Assembly: GCA_021204545.1 (NCBI GenBank) | Contig: JAJPZF010000039.1 | Span: 3,106 to 10,075 of the forward strand | Direction: 5' to 3' | Origin: Prevotellaceae bacterium | GTDB taxonomy: Bacteria > Bacteroidota > Bacteroidia > Bacteroidales > Bacteroidaceae | Length of the DNA: 6,970 nucleotides | Program-made: the position numbers and the translations under genes | Shown: positions 1-5,450 of the stretch, in pieces | Layout: every line of letters starts with the position of its first letter | Numbering within the stretch: the first letter of the stretch is position 1 | The notes under the pieces: generated by a model | What the model was told of the DNA's origin: nothing | The model's database searches: none | The model's input: the letters and a program-made list of their open reading frames with translations, nothing else

Positions 1-2
1 TT

Positions 3-53
3 TCAGACAATTGCACAGAACGGCCCTTCGCGGTGACGCGCGGGGCCTATTAA
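3..53 (+). CDS. Possible C-terminal tail of an upstream gene (partial)
   Basis: Frame 3 is open from the window edge to a TAA at 51-53 and would encode a short tail ending in RPFAVTRGAY. Most of its later codons end in G or C, as in the real genes downstream. The other two forward frames also stay open for a short way (to 36 and 79), so this is only the best of three options. The product cannot be identified from 16 residues. In this layout a terminase or another packaging gene could lie upstream, but nothing here shows it. Confidence 0.25.
   Translation, partial: SDNCTERPFAVTRGAY
22..47 (+). other. Stable hairpin with a GNRA (GTGA) loop
   Basis: Positions 22-32 pair with 37-47 around a four-base loop GTGA. 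There are nine Watson-Crick pairs, one G-T pair (27-42) and one mismatch (28-41). No T-tract follows (the next bases are TATTAAAAG), so it is not a canonical intrinsic terminator. It may lie inside the end of an upstream gene. It could be an mRNA 3'-end stabiliser, part of a Rho-dependent end, or chance in GC-rich coding sequence. Confidence 0.4.
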
Positions 54-130
54 AAGCGACAAATCTTTCATATTCATGATACAATAGGTTATTGGGTAAC
101 AGTTTTAAGTCACATTGATATCAGCAACAC
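54..130 (+). promoter_or_regulatory. A/T-rich non-coding stretch, possible promoter region
   Basis: This stretch is clearly richer in A and T than the rest of the window and carries no supportable gene. It contains TACAAT at 80-85, which resembles a sigma-70 -10 box, but no matching -35 box lies 16-18 bases upstream. I also found no convincing Bacteroidota-type pair (TTTG about 20 bases before TAnnTTTG). A promoter here is plausible only from base composition and from the position upstream of the head operon. A transcript started here would have to pass the terminator at 131-171. Confidence 0.2.
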
Positions 131-171
131 GGGGAGCCTCCGGCAGAGAATGTCCGAGGCTCCCCATTTTT
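131..171 (+). terminator. Rho-independent terminator upstream of the head module
   Basis: Ten perfect pairs (131-140 with 156-165, mostly G-C) are extended by two more (142-143 with 154-155) past a single bulged C at 141. The loop is 144-153. The stem is followed by ATTTTTC, with the T run at 167-171. This is a strong intrinsic terminator for + strand transcription. It probably closes the upstream transcription unit, or acts as a read-through or antitermination point before the structural genes. It also argues against any protein start upstream of it: a frame open from 115 would have to be translated through the stem. Confidence 0.75.
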
Positions 172-267
172 CGCGACATGGACGTGTCGCCGCTTTCCCG
201 TCCCGGAATGGAGACGTTTTCCCGGTCTTTCCCCATCTTCGCGGCCGTATTCAAAAACACTACAGAC
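172..267 (+). other. Untranslated leader before the protease gene
   Basis: The reading frame of the protease gene is open through this stretch, and ATGs at 178 and 208 are in frame. The predicted residues here do not resemble the N-terminus of ClpP-type prohead proteases, and the stretch directly follows a terminator. A small hairpin (173-178 with 185-190) lies just after the terminator. The last bases before 268 become A-rich (TTCAAAAACACTACAGAC), like the leaders of other genes in the window. No clear promoter was found between the terminator and the start. Confidence 0.4.
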
Positions 268-1455
268 ATGGCAGTATTGAGACTAAACGCGCCGATCGTC
301 GACCAGGGCGAGAAGGCATGGATGGACTACTACGGGGAGAACGGGATCTGCTTCGACGACATCGACCAGTTCCTCTCCTCGATGGCCGAGGATGACGGGG
401 AGATCGACCTGCGGATCCACTGCCCCGGCGGCAGCGTCTACGAGGGCTGGGCGATCCAGGACAAGCTCCGCGCCTCCGGCAAGAGGATCACGGCCACCAT
501 CGAGGGCGAGTGCGCCAGCATGGCCTCGATCGTCCTGCTCGCCGCCTCCGAGCGCAGGGGAGCCCCGCACGCCACGATCCTCATCCACGACCCGTTCGCC
601 TTCCAGTTCGGCTACATGACCGCCGATGAGATGCTCAAGGCGGGGAGGGACCTCAACGCTGAGAGGGAGAGGATGCTGGACTACTACGTGGAGAGGACAG
701 GGGCCGACCGCGACACCCTCGATGCGATGATGCACGAGGAGACCACCATGGACATGGAGCGGGCAAGGGAACTGGGCTTCATCCAGGAGATCCTCGAGCC
801 GCTGAGCGCGTCCGCAATCAGACACCAGTTTATCGATAGAGATATGGCAATGAAGAACATTTTCAAGGCCCGCAGGGAGAGCAACCCGAAGGCCTATGAG
901 CTGAACACGGCCGACGGGACCAAGATCACCGTCGAGCGTGACGAGGGCGATCCGCAGGTGGGCGACAAGGCCAGCCCCGACGGTGAGCACCTGATGCCTG
1001 ACGGGAAGACCATCGTCATTTCCGGCGGCGTGATTACCGAGATCCGCGAGGCTGACGAGCAGCCGGAGCCGGTTCCCGACGAGGGAGGCGACCAGGCGGC
1101 CCTCGTCGCCGACCTCCGTGCGCAGGTCGCGCAGCTGACAAAGGATCTGGAGACGTGCAGGGCGGAGGCCCAGGCCGAGGTCGCCGACCTGCACGCGGAG
1201 ATCGAGGCGAAGGACGCCGAGATCGAGACACTGAACGCGAGGATCAAGACCCCGCTGGAGAACGAGGTGCTGAACCTCGCCATCACGGCGGGCGGCTCGC
1301 TCGAGGGCGGGCGCGACTTCCTCGCCGACGCCAAGAGCAACTACCGTCCCGAGCAGAGGGACGTGACCCGCACCCCCATGCAGGGCAAGAGCGAACTCCG
1401 ACAGAAGTACGACGAGGCCCGCAGACGCAACGGAATGAGGGTCGAGGAGGAATAA
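268..1455 (+). CDS. ClpP-type prohead maturation protease with C-terminal scaffold region
   Basis: The 395-aa product begins with a ClpP/S14-like protease domain (about residues 1-178). It has the oxyanion-strand motif HCPGGSV (51-57), a nucleophile-elbow Ser84 in ECASMAS, and His107 in ILIHDP. An MxxEET-type helix (155-159) offers the likely acidic partner, Glu157 or Glu158; that assignment is inferred. In phage relatives this enzyme trims scaffold and capsid proteins during procapsid maturation. A second region (about 193-395) holds a DG-rich beta-type segment (215-260), a linker, a predicted coiled coil (about 275-327) and a basic C-terminal helix (371-388), as expected of a capsid scaffold. 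I chose ATG 268 (MAVLRLNAPI) because the in-frame ATGs at 115, 178 and 208 lie before, inside or next to a terminator and lack family-like sequence, while 268 has an A-rich leader and the ATGGCA start used by other genes. The capsid gene follows after 34 bases. Confidence 0.88.
   Translation: MAVLRLNAPIVDQGEKAWMDYYGENGICFDDIDQFLSSMAEDDGEIDLRIHCPGGSVYEGWAIQDKLRASGKRITATIEGECASMASIVLLAASERRGAPHATILIHDPFAFQFGYMTADEMLKAGRDLNAERERMLDYYVERTGADRDTLDAMMHEETTMDMERARELGFIQEILEPLSASAIRHQFIDRDMAMKNIFKARRESNPKAYELNTADGTKITVERDEGDPQVGDKASPDGEHLMPDGKTIVISGGVITEIREADEQPEPVPDEGGDQAALVADLRAQVAQLTKDLETCRAEAQAEVADLHAEIEAKDAEIETLNARIKTPLENEVLNLAITAGGSLEGGRDFLADAKSNYRPEQRDVTRTPMQGKSELRQKYDEARRRNGMRVEEE
844..1455 (+). 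CDS. Probable nested scaffold protein from an internal start
   Basis: An in-frame ATGGCAATGAAG at 844 (second ATG at 850) could start a separate 203-aa (or 201-aa) product that contains only the scaffold part of the protease gene. The site has the ATGGCA start seen at 268, 1490, 2608 and 6197. It sits in an unusually A/T-rich patch (about 825-870) and marks the domain boundary between protease and scaffold. The product would have an N-terminal basic segment, a DG-rich segment, an Ala/Glu-rich coiled coil and a basic C-terminus (MQGKSELRQKYDEARRRN) suited to bind capsid subunits. The precedent is lambda, where scaffold Nu3 is made from an internal start in protease gene C. No good Shine-Dalgarno is visible, so actual use of this start is inferred. 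The patch could instead be the relic of a fused gene junction. Confidence 0.5.
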   Translation: MAMKNIFKARRESNPKAYELNTADGTKITVERDEGDPQVGDKASPDGEHLMPDGKTIVISGGVITEIREADEQPEPVPDEGGDQAALVADLRAQVAQLTKDLETCRAEAQAEVADLHAEIEAKDAEIETLNARIKTPLENEVLNLAITAGGSLEGGRDFLADAKSNYRPEQRDVTRTPMQGKSELRQKYDEARRRNGMRVEEE

Positions 1456-1489
1456 TCAATTGAAAATCAATTAAAAAGGAACTAAGATC
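1454..1489 (+). promoter_or_regulatory. A/T-rich translation leader of the capsid gene
   Basis: Between the protease stop (1453-1455) and the capsid ATG (1490) lies an almost G/C-free leader. It contains the direct repeat AATCAATT (1454-1461 and 1465-1472) and AAGGA (1476-1480) nine bases before the start, which can serve as a weak Shine-Dalgarno. Low structure plus A-richness is expected to favour strong initiation for the most abundant virion protein. The ten-base core AAAATCAATT (1463-1472) recurs near later starts. Confidence 0.5.
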
Positions 1490-2587
1490 ATGGCATCTTC
1501 AGGAATCAATCTTGAAAACCTCACCCTGCCGAACGGCGCGGTGCAGGAACTCAATCAGCTGATATGGCTGACCGTCCTCGGGGTCGACAAGCTCGGCTCC
1601 CTCATCACGGTCGTGCCGAACGCCAAGCACGGCGACAAGCTGGGCATCATCGGCCGCTACGGCTCGATAGTGCACGCAAGGGTCGGCTGCAACCCGACCT
1701 ACTACAACCACCTCGTGGCCGCGAGCGAGAAGACGTGGGATCTCTCCGCCTTCGAGATAGCCGAGCAGAGCTGTTTCGAGGACGTGGAGGCGACCTGCGC
1801 CTACAACTCCCTCCATAAGGGGACGGACATCGCCGACTTCACCGGCACCGACTATCTCAACGACTACCTCCAGCCGCTCCTCGAGGAGGGGCTGACCGCC
1901 GACCTGTTCAAGATGGCGTGGTTCGGCGACAAGGACGCGGTCAAGGCGTCCGACGGAGGCACCCTCAGCGACGAGTGCACGGACGACGATATCGCCACGT
2001 TCACCGTCATGGATGGTTTCTTCAAGAGGATCGAGGCCGTGTGCGCGGCCGATCCCGAGCGTCTGATCTCCATCGCCGCCAACGACGAGGACACATGGGA
2101 CGCGCAGTATAATGCCATCCGCGTGAGCGGCGTGGCGACGGGCATCCTCAACCAGCTCATCACCAAGGCGAAGATCGTGCTCCGCGACCAGGCCGACAAG
2201 GTGATCTACGTCACCCAGGCCCTCGCCGACGCATGGGAGTGGGACGTGGTGAACAACTTCAAGGGGAGCGCGGCCAACTGGACCGCCGTGTTCGACGGCG
2301 TGCAGTACACGACCGTCAACGGCGTGAAGATCGTCGCCATCCCGTACTGGGACAACTGCATTCAGACCTACGGCAAGAGGAGCGGGAACGGGGCCTACTA
2401 CAAGCCGTTCCGCGCCCTGTTCACCACCGTGGGCAACCTGATGTTCGGCACTCCGGGCACCACGCTCGAGGGCATGGCCAAGTTCGACGTCATCTTCAAC
2501 AAGGAGACCCGCCTGAACAAGGTCTACGGCACCGACAAGGGAGGCACCCTGCTCCTGCAGGACGATCTTGTGCAGTACGCCGCCTAA
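1490..2587 (+). CDS. Major capsid protein (HK97-like, putative)
   Basis: A 365-aa protein that directly follows a prohead protease/scaffold gene, which is the classical place for the major capsid protein. The length fits HK97-fold capsid proteins. Visible features fit the fold: an N-terminal segment with LTLPNGAVQELNQLIW, a central glycine- and acid-rich part, a long helix around FFKRIEAVC, and a C-terminal beta-rich part with the short motif KIVAIPYWDN and an end TTLEGMAKFDVIFNKETR. The family call rests on gene order, size and general pattern, not on a diagnostic motif. There is no long N-terminal coiled coil, so scaffolding is presumably supplied by the upstream gene and not by a cleaved delta domain. 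ATG 1490 has an A/T-rich leader and AAGGA at nine bases. The protein contains several cysteines (for example in VGCNPTYY and EQSCFEDVEATCAY); whether they form disulphides is unknown. Confidence 0.8.
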   Translation: MASSGINLENLTLPNGAVQELNQLIWLTVLGVDKLGSLITVVPNAKHGDKLGIIGRYGSIVHARVGCNPTYYNHLVAASEKTWDLSAFEIAEQSCFEDVEATCAYNSLHKGTDIADFTGTDYLNDYLQPLLEEGLTADLFKMAWFGDKDAVKASDGGTLSDECTDDDIATFTVMDGFFKRIEAVCAADPERLISIAANDEDTWDAQYNAIRVSGVATGILNQLITKAKIVLRDQADKVIYVTQALADAWEWDVVNNFKGSAANWTAVFDGVQYTTVNGVKIVAIPYWDNCIQTYGKRSGNGAYYKPFRALFTTVGNLMFGTPGTTLEGMAKFDVIFNKETRLNKVYGTDKGGTLLLQDDLVQYAA

Positions 2588-2593
2588 CGACAG

Positions 2594-2599
2594 AGGAGG
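2594..2599 (+). promoter_or_regulatory. Shine-Dalgarno (AGGAGG) of the 199-aa gene
   Basis: A perfect AGGAGG lies eight bases before ATG 2608, in the 20-base gap after the capsid stop. It fixes the start of this gene. The frame itself is open from far inside the capsid gene, so the ribosome site is what decides. Most other genes here lack such a site. Confidence 0.75.
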
Positions 2600-2607
2600 A
2601 ACGCACC

Positions 2608-3207
2608 ATGGCAAGCTGCGACGTACTCATATCACAGGAAATCACCCGGAACTGCTCCGACTCCTATCTCAAGGGGCTGGAGCAGATCGGATGGGCGTTC
2701 AACCGCTCCGAGATCGACTTCGACAAGATCGAGTTCAGGAGCGAGAACGAGCTGTCCGCCCTGCCCCTCGTGAGCGGGGCCAAGGCCTATAAAATCTACC
2801 AGGCGGGGAACAAGCCGTTCAACGGCCTCCAGACGGAGATAGCCGCCGGGGACATCGCCGCCACCGCGACCAACACCGTGCAGCTCATCGTCCTCGACGA
2901 CTCGCCGGAACTCTCGGCCAAGTTCATCGACCCGCTGATGAACGGCGGCGAGCTGGTGTTCGTCGCCGAGAGCAAGTACAAGGGGCTCAAGAACGACAAC
3001 GCGGGCGGCCCGGCCTTCAAGATCTACGGCTACTACCAGGGCCTCACGATCGACAGCGCGACGCAGGACAAGTACAGCGACGACTCCCTCGGCGGCTGGG
3101 TCATCTCCCTCATCGAGGAGAACGTGCCGAAGTCCGCGCTCTATCTCAACGCCGGCAGCTACGGGGCGACCAAGGCACTGCTCGAGGCCGCGCTGACCGC
3201 CGCCTAA
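2608..3207 (+). CDS. Virion-type protein of unknown role, next to the capsid gene
   Basis: A 199-aa protein beginning MASCDVLISQEITRNCSDSY, placed 20 bases after the capsid stop and behind a perfect Shine-Dalgarno. It has no signal peptide, membrane segment or catalytic motif. The pattern of short hydrophobic strands (AYKIYQAG, VQLIVLDD, GELVFVAES, FKIYGYYQGL, GWVISLIEE) suggests a mostly beta fold, and it ends in a small alanine-rich helix. Candidate roles are tail tube protein, head decoration protein or another abundant virion component. The strong ribosome site and capsid-adjacent position favour an abundant structural part, but I do not recognise a named family. The frame is also open upstream through the capsid gene in another reading frame; the stretch before 2608 is a shadow. 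Confidence 0.75.
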   Translation: MASCDVLISQEITRNCSDSYLKGLEQIGWAFNRSEIDFDKIEFRSENELSALPLVSGAKAYKIYQAGNKPFNGLQTEIAAGDIAATATNTVQLIVLDDSPELSAKFIDPLMNGGELVFVAESKYKGLKNDNAGGPAFKIYGYYQGLTIDSATQDKYSDDSLGGWVISLIEENVPKSALYLNAGSYGATKALLEAALTAA

Positions 3208-3220
3208 TATCGGACGCGCC

Positions 3221-3625
3221 ATGGAGGCCGACACGGGAACGCTGCTGAGGATCCGGGCCCTTTCCGGGCGGCAGGGCTATTCCGCCGCCGAGAGGGCCGA
3301 GATCGAGGACCTTTCCGTCAGACTGCTGGGCAGGCCCGTGCGGGACTGCCCCTGCCCCGACCGCTGGGGCGACGCGGTCACCGAGATGGCGATAAGATTC
3401 AGAAGTCAGATAGACATGGCAACGGCTAACAGATACAATCTCGCGAACGGCGTGGTGCTGGAGTACGAGGGAAGGTACTACACCCACGTCAATATCACCG
3501 ACGAGGTGGCCCAGGCCTACCTCGAGAAATACCCGAACCGGGCGAGGCTCTTCACGAGCGTCCCGGCCAGGACAAAGGGAACAAGGGCCAGGACGAAGGC
3601 CGAGGCCCCGAAGGCAGAACAGTAA
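3221..3625 (+). CDS. Small two-part phage protein, unknown function
   Basis: A 134-aa protein. Residues 1-65 are helical and charged, with LLGRPVRDCPCPDRWGDAV (35-53) including a CPC pair (Cys43, Cys45). Residues 66-112 form a second part with VVLEYEGRYYTHVNITDEVAQAYLEKYP-type sequence. The last 20 residues are a basic Thr/Lys/Arg/Ala-rich tail, probably disordered. From memory, similar small proteins with the DCxCPxRxxDA motif and an 'EGxxYTxxNxTDexAxxYLxxxP' part occur beside head genes in Bacteroidales phages and prophages; their role is not known to me. The gene starts 13 bases after the previous stop without a visible Shine-Dalgarno and ends 12 bases before the portal gene. An internal ATGGCA at 3416 sits exactly between the two parts. 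Head completion or portal-associated functions are possible guesses only. Confidence 0.7.
   Translation: MEADTGTLLRIRALSGRQGYSAAERAEIEDLSVRLLGRPVRDCPCPDRWGDAVTEMAIRFRSQIDMATANRYNLANGVVLEYEGRYYTHVNITDEVAQAYLEKYPNRARLFTSVPARTKGTRARTKAEAPKAEQ
3416..3625 (+). CDS. Possible nested product of the 134-aa gene
   Basis: Met66 of the 134-aa gene is encoded by ATGGCAACG, the same nine bases that start the fibre gene at 6197. The preceding 28 bases (about 3388-3415) are strongly A/T-rich compared with the surroundings. Initiation here would give a 69-aa protein that is just the second part plus the basic tail. There is no Shine-Dalgarno. The alternative is an old fusion of two genes whose intergenic leader became coding. 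I cannot tell these apart from sequence alone. Confidence 0.3.
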   Translation: MATANRYNLANGVVLEYEGRYYTHVNITDEVAQAYLEKYPNRARLFTSVPARTKGTRARTKAEAPKAEQ

Positions 3626-3637
3626 TCCGATCATCCA

Positions 3638-4891
3638 ATGAAAGTCGCCAAACTGAAAAAGAGCGGTCCGAGGGTGGAGGTCGCATATTCCTCCTCCCTC
3701 GGCATCAAGTTCTTCGGGAGCAACAACCTGTACCCGCAGGAGCTGAGGGAAGTGGTTCTCTCGTCCCCTGCGGGACGCTGCTGCTATGAGCGCAAGGCGA
3801 CCTACATCGTCGGGAATGGGCTTCACTCCTCGGAGCTCTCGCGGGCGGAGTGCAACGGCTACGGGGACGCGGTGGATGATGTCGCCCGCCTCATCGCCCG
3901 CGACCTCGCCCTCTACGAGGGGTTCGCCCTGCACGTCAACTACAACGTCGCCGGGGAGGCCGTGAGCCTCGAGCACGTCCCGTTCGAGAACTGCCGCCTC
4001 GAGGAGCCGGACGTGGCGGGGAACGTCGCCCACATAGCGGTCCATCCGGACTGGAGCGGGCGGCGGCTGACCCGCGCCGGAAAGCCCGTCCGCGTGACGC
4101 GCGGCACGGTGCGCTACTTCCCCGCGTTCGATCCGGATCCGGAGGTGGTCCGGGCGCAGATCCAGGCGGCCGGAGGAATCGGGGCCTACATGGGCCAGGT
4201 GCTCTACGTCACCCTCGTGGGTCAGAGACGCTACTACGAGCCGATAGCCGACAGCGCGGCCACCTGCATGAGCACCGACGAGGGAATAGCCAACGTGAGC
4301 CTCCGCAACGCCCGCAACAACTTCATGCCGGCGGCGATCGTCTGGATCCGCCGCAAGTACGCCCGCCCGCAGAGCGTGGAGGGGCAGAAGGACGAGAGGA
4401 AGCCCGACGGAAGGCACGACCCCAGCCAGGAGTTCTTCGACGCGATCGAGAGCGTGCAGGGCGACACCAAGGCCGGCAAGCTCATCGCCATCACCGGCGA
4501 CAGCGAGGATGACGTGCCGAGGGTCATCAGCATCCCGATGGCGAACTTCGACAAGCAGTTCGAGAGCACCCGCGCCGCGACCGAGGAGGCCATCTACGCC
4601 TCCTTCGGGCAGGAGATGTTCTATCGTCTGAGGACGGGCAGCGTGGGGTTCAGCGGAGAGATCGCCGACGCGGCGCAGCTGGAGTACTGCAAGCAGATGA
4701 AGCCCTACCAGCAGATGATCTCGCGCTGGCTCGGGAAGATCTTCGAGCGGTGGACCGCGAGACGTCCCCTACCCTATTCGGGTCCGGCGGACGTGGAGGT
4801 GGAGCCGCTTTCCGGCGCGGTGGCCGACCCGGCCATGGCCACTTCAACGACTGACAACGGAGGACTGAATGATGGAAGCGACAATGTATAA
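3638..4891 (+). CDS. Phage portal protein
   Basis: A 417-aa product matching the portal pattern of Bacteroidales phages as I remember it. It starts with a short N-terminal segment, then FFGSNNLYPQELREVVLSSP (25-44), followed by CCYERKATYIVGNGL (48-62), where the 'IVGNGL' type element is typical of portal wing domains. Helical segments follow (DVARLIARDLALYEGFALHV, 81-100). A C-terminal clip/stem part has AATEEAIYASFG (313-324), the GEIADAAQLEY motif (340-350) and a long terminal helix (KPYQQMISRWLGKIFERW). Portals form the dodecameric DNA entry ring at one capsid vertex. The length is at the short end but normal for the compact forms. The acidic tail after residue 380 looks flexible. The ATG at 3638 follows the previous stop by 12 bases without a Shine-Dalgarno. 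The gene lies downstream of the capsid gene, opposite to the usual portal-protease-capsid order. Its last codons overlap the next gene. Confidence 0.82.
   Translation: MKVAKLKKSGPRVEVAYSSSLGIKFFGSNNLYPQELREVVLSSPAGRCCYERKATYIVGNGLHSSELSRAECNGYGDAVDDVARLIARDLALYEGFALHVNYNVAGEAVSLEHVPFENCRLEEPDVAGNVAHIAVHPDWSGRRLTRAGKPVRVTRGTVRYFPAFDPDPEVVRAQIQAAGGIGAYMGQVLYVTLVGQRRYYEPIADSAATCMSTDEGIANVSLRNARNNFMPAAIVWIRRKYARPQSVEGQKDERKPDGRHDPSQEFFDAIESVQGDTKAGKLIAITGDSEDDVPRVISIPMANFDKQFESTRAATEEAIYASFGQEMFYRLRTGSVGFSGEIADAAQLEYCKQMKPYQQMISRWLGKIFERWTARRPLPYSGPADVEVEPLSGAVADPAMATSTTDNGGLNDGSDNV
4859..4863 (+). promoter_or_regulatory. Shine-Dalgarno (GGAGG) inside the portal gene end
   Basis: GGAGG lies five bases before ATG 4869 and eight bases before ATG 4872. 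The eight-base spacing matches that at 2608, so ATG 4872 may be the true first codon of the next gene; the two differ by one methionine. The site lies inside the portal coding sequence and suggests translational coupling. Confidence 0.6.
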
Positions 4892-5429
4892 CGACGACAG
4901 CCCGTGCCGTCCTCTCATCACTCCGGAGGAGATCGGGACGCTGGCCCGCCCGTGCGAGGCGGACCGCGACCTGGCCCTGCGGTGCATCGAGGAGGCGCAG
5001 ATGAGGAACGTCCGGCCGAGGCTCGGAAGCCCGCTCTACCTGCGGCTCATACACGGGGTGACTTACGGTCTGTTGATGGACGGCGGGGACTACGAGTTCT
5101 GGCCCTGCGGGGACAGGAGGACCGGGCCGATGCGTCGGTCGTTCGGAGGTCTGAAAAAGGCGCTCGCCTACTACGCCTACGCGCGGATCCTGCGCAACTC
5201 CGGGCTGACCGTCACCCGCTACGGGGTGGTCCGGAAGAACGACGAGTACGGCACCAGGGCGGACAGCAGGGACATCGGCGTGGCGGCCGAGGACGCGGTG
5301 GAGATGGGCGACCTCTACATGCAGGAATGCCTCGTCTACATCCACGACAATCCCGACCTCTTCCCGGACTGGCGGGGAGGCGAGGGCATGAGCGCGGACT
5401 GGCAGCGATGCATGGTTCTCGGAGACTAA
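4869..5429 (+). CDS. Head-tail connector-type protein (putative)
   Basis: A 186-aa protein that overlaps the portal gene by 23 bases. It begins with PLITPEEIGTLARPCE (15-30), followed by a helix-rich N-terminal part (DLALRCIEEAQMRNVRPRLG). A central segment KKALAYYAYARILRNSG (96-112) comes next, then RYGVVRKNDEYGTRADSRDI and a C-terminal helix ending CLVYIHDNPDLFPDW. This layout (an N-terminal 'ITPEEI..L.RP' helix bundle, then 'LAYYAYAR.L..', 'G.V.K.DEY') is what I remember of the putative connector or adaptor proteins found just after portals in Bacteroidales phages. The function is by position and resemblance: joining the portal ring to the tail after packaging. Start choice: GGAGG at 4859 supports 4869 or 4872; ATG 4884 would cut the overlap to 8 bases but lies far from the ribosome site. 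It is followed by a 21-base A/T-rich leader. Confidence 0.65.
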   Translation: MMEATMYNDDSPCRPLITPEEIGTLARPCEADRDLALRCIEEAQMRNVRPRLGSPLYLRLIHGVTYGLLMDGGDYEFWPCGDRRTGPMRRSFGGLKKALAYYAYARILRNSGLTVTRYGVVRKNDEYGTRADSRDIGVAAEDAVEMGDLYMQECLVYIHDNPDLFPDWRGGEGMSADWQRCMVLGD

Positions 5430-5450
5430 TCCATTAAAAATCAATAAGTT
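5430..5450 (+). promoter_or_regulatory. A/T-rich translation leader of the 235-aa gene
   Basis: The 21 bases between the connector stop and ATG 5451 are A/T-rich and contain AAAATCAATA (5437-5446), nearly identical to the core in the capsid leader. There is no Shine-Dalgarno. This agrees with the Bacteroidota habit of starting translation behind unstructured A-rich sequence. Confidence 0.45.

Noticed and set aside
80..120. Sigma-70 or Bacteroidota-type promoter in the A/T-rich stretch
   Set aside because: TACAAT (80-85) has no matching -35 element, and TTGGGT (92-97) has no good -10 at 16-18 bases. No TTTG/TAnnTTTG pair with proper spacing was found, so only a low-confidence region is listed.
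2233..2607. Upstream extension of the 199-aa gene inside the capsid gene
   Set aside because: The frame is open there, but the residues are Arg/Gly/His-rich and overlap the capsid gene. The perfect Shine-Dalgarno fixes the start at 2608.
1499..2614. Long antisense open frame opposite the capsid gene
   Set aside because: High GC at third codon positions keeps the antisense frame open. The sense frame has a leader, a ribosome site and family-like sequence, and the antisense product is a Val/Gly/Arg/His-rich shadow.
3146..4417. 423-aa antisense open frame opposite the portal and neighbouring genes
   Set aside because: It spans three genes on the other strand, is rich in Arg, Gly, Val and His, and shows no domain. 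It is a mirror of the GC-rich sense codons.
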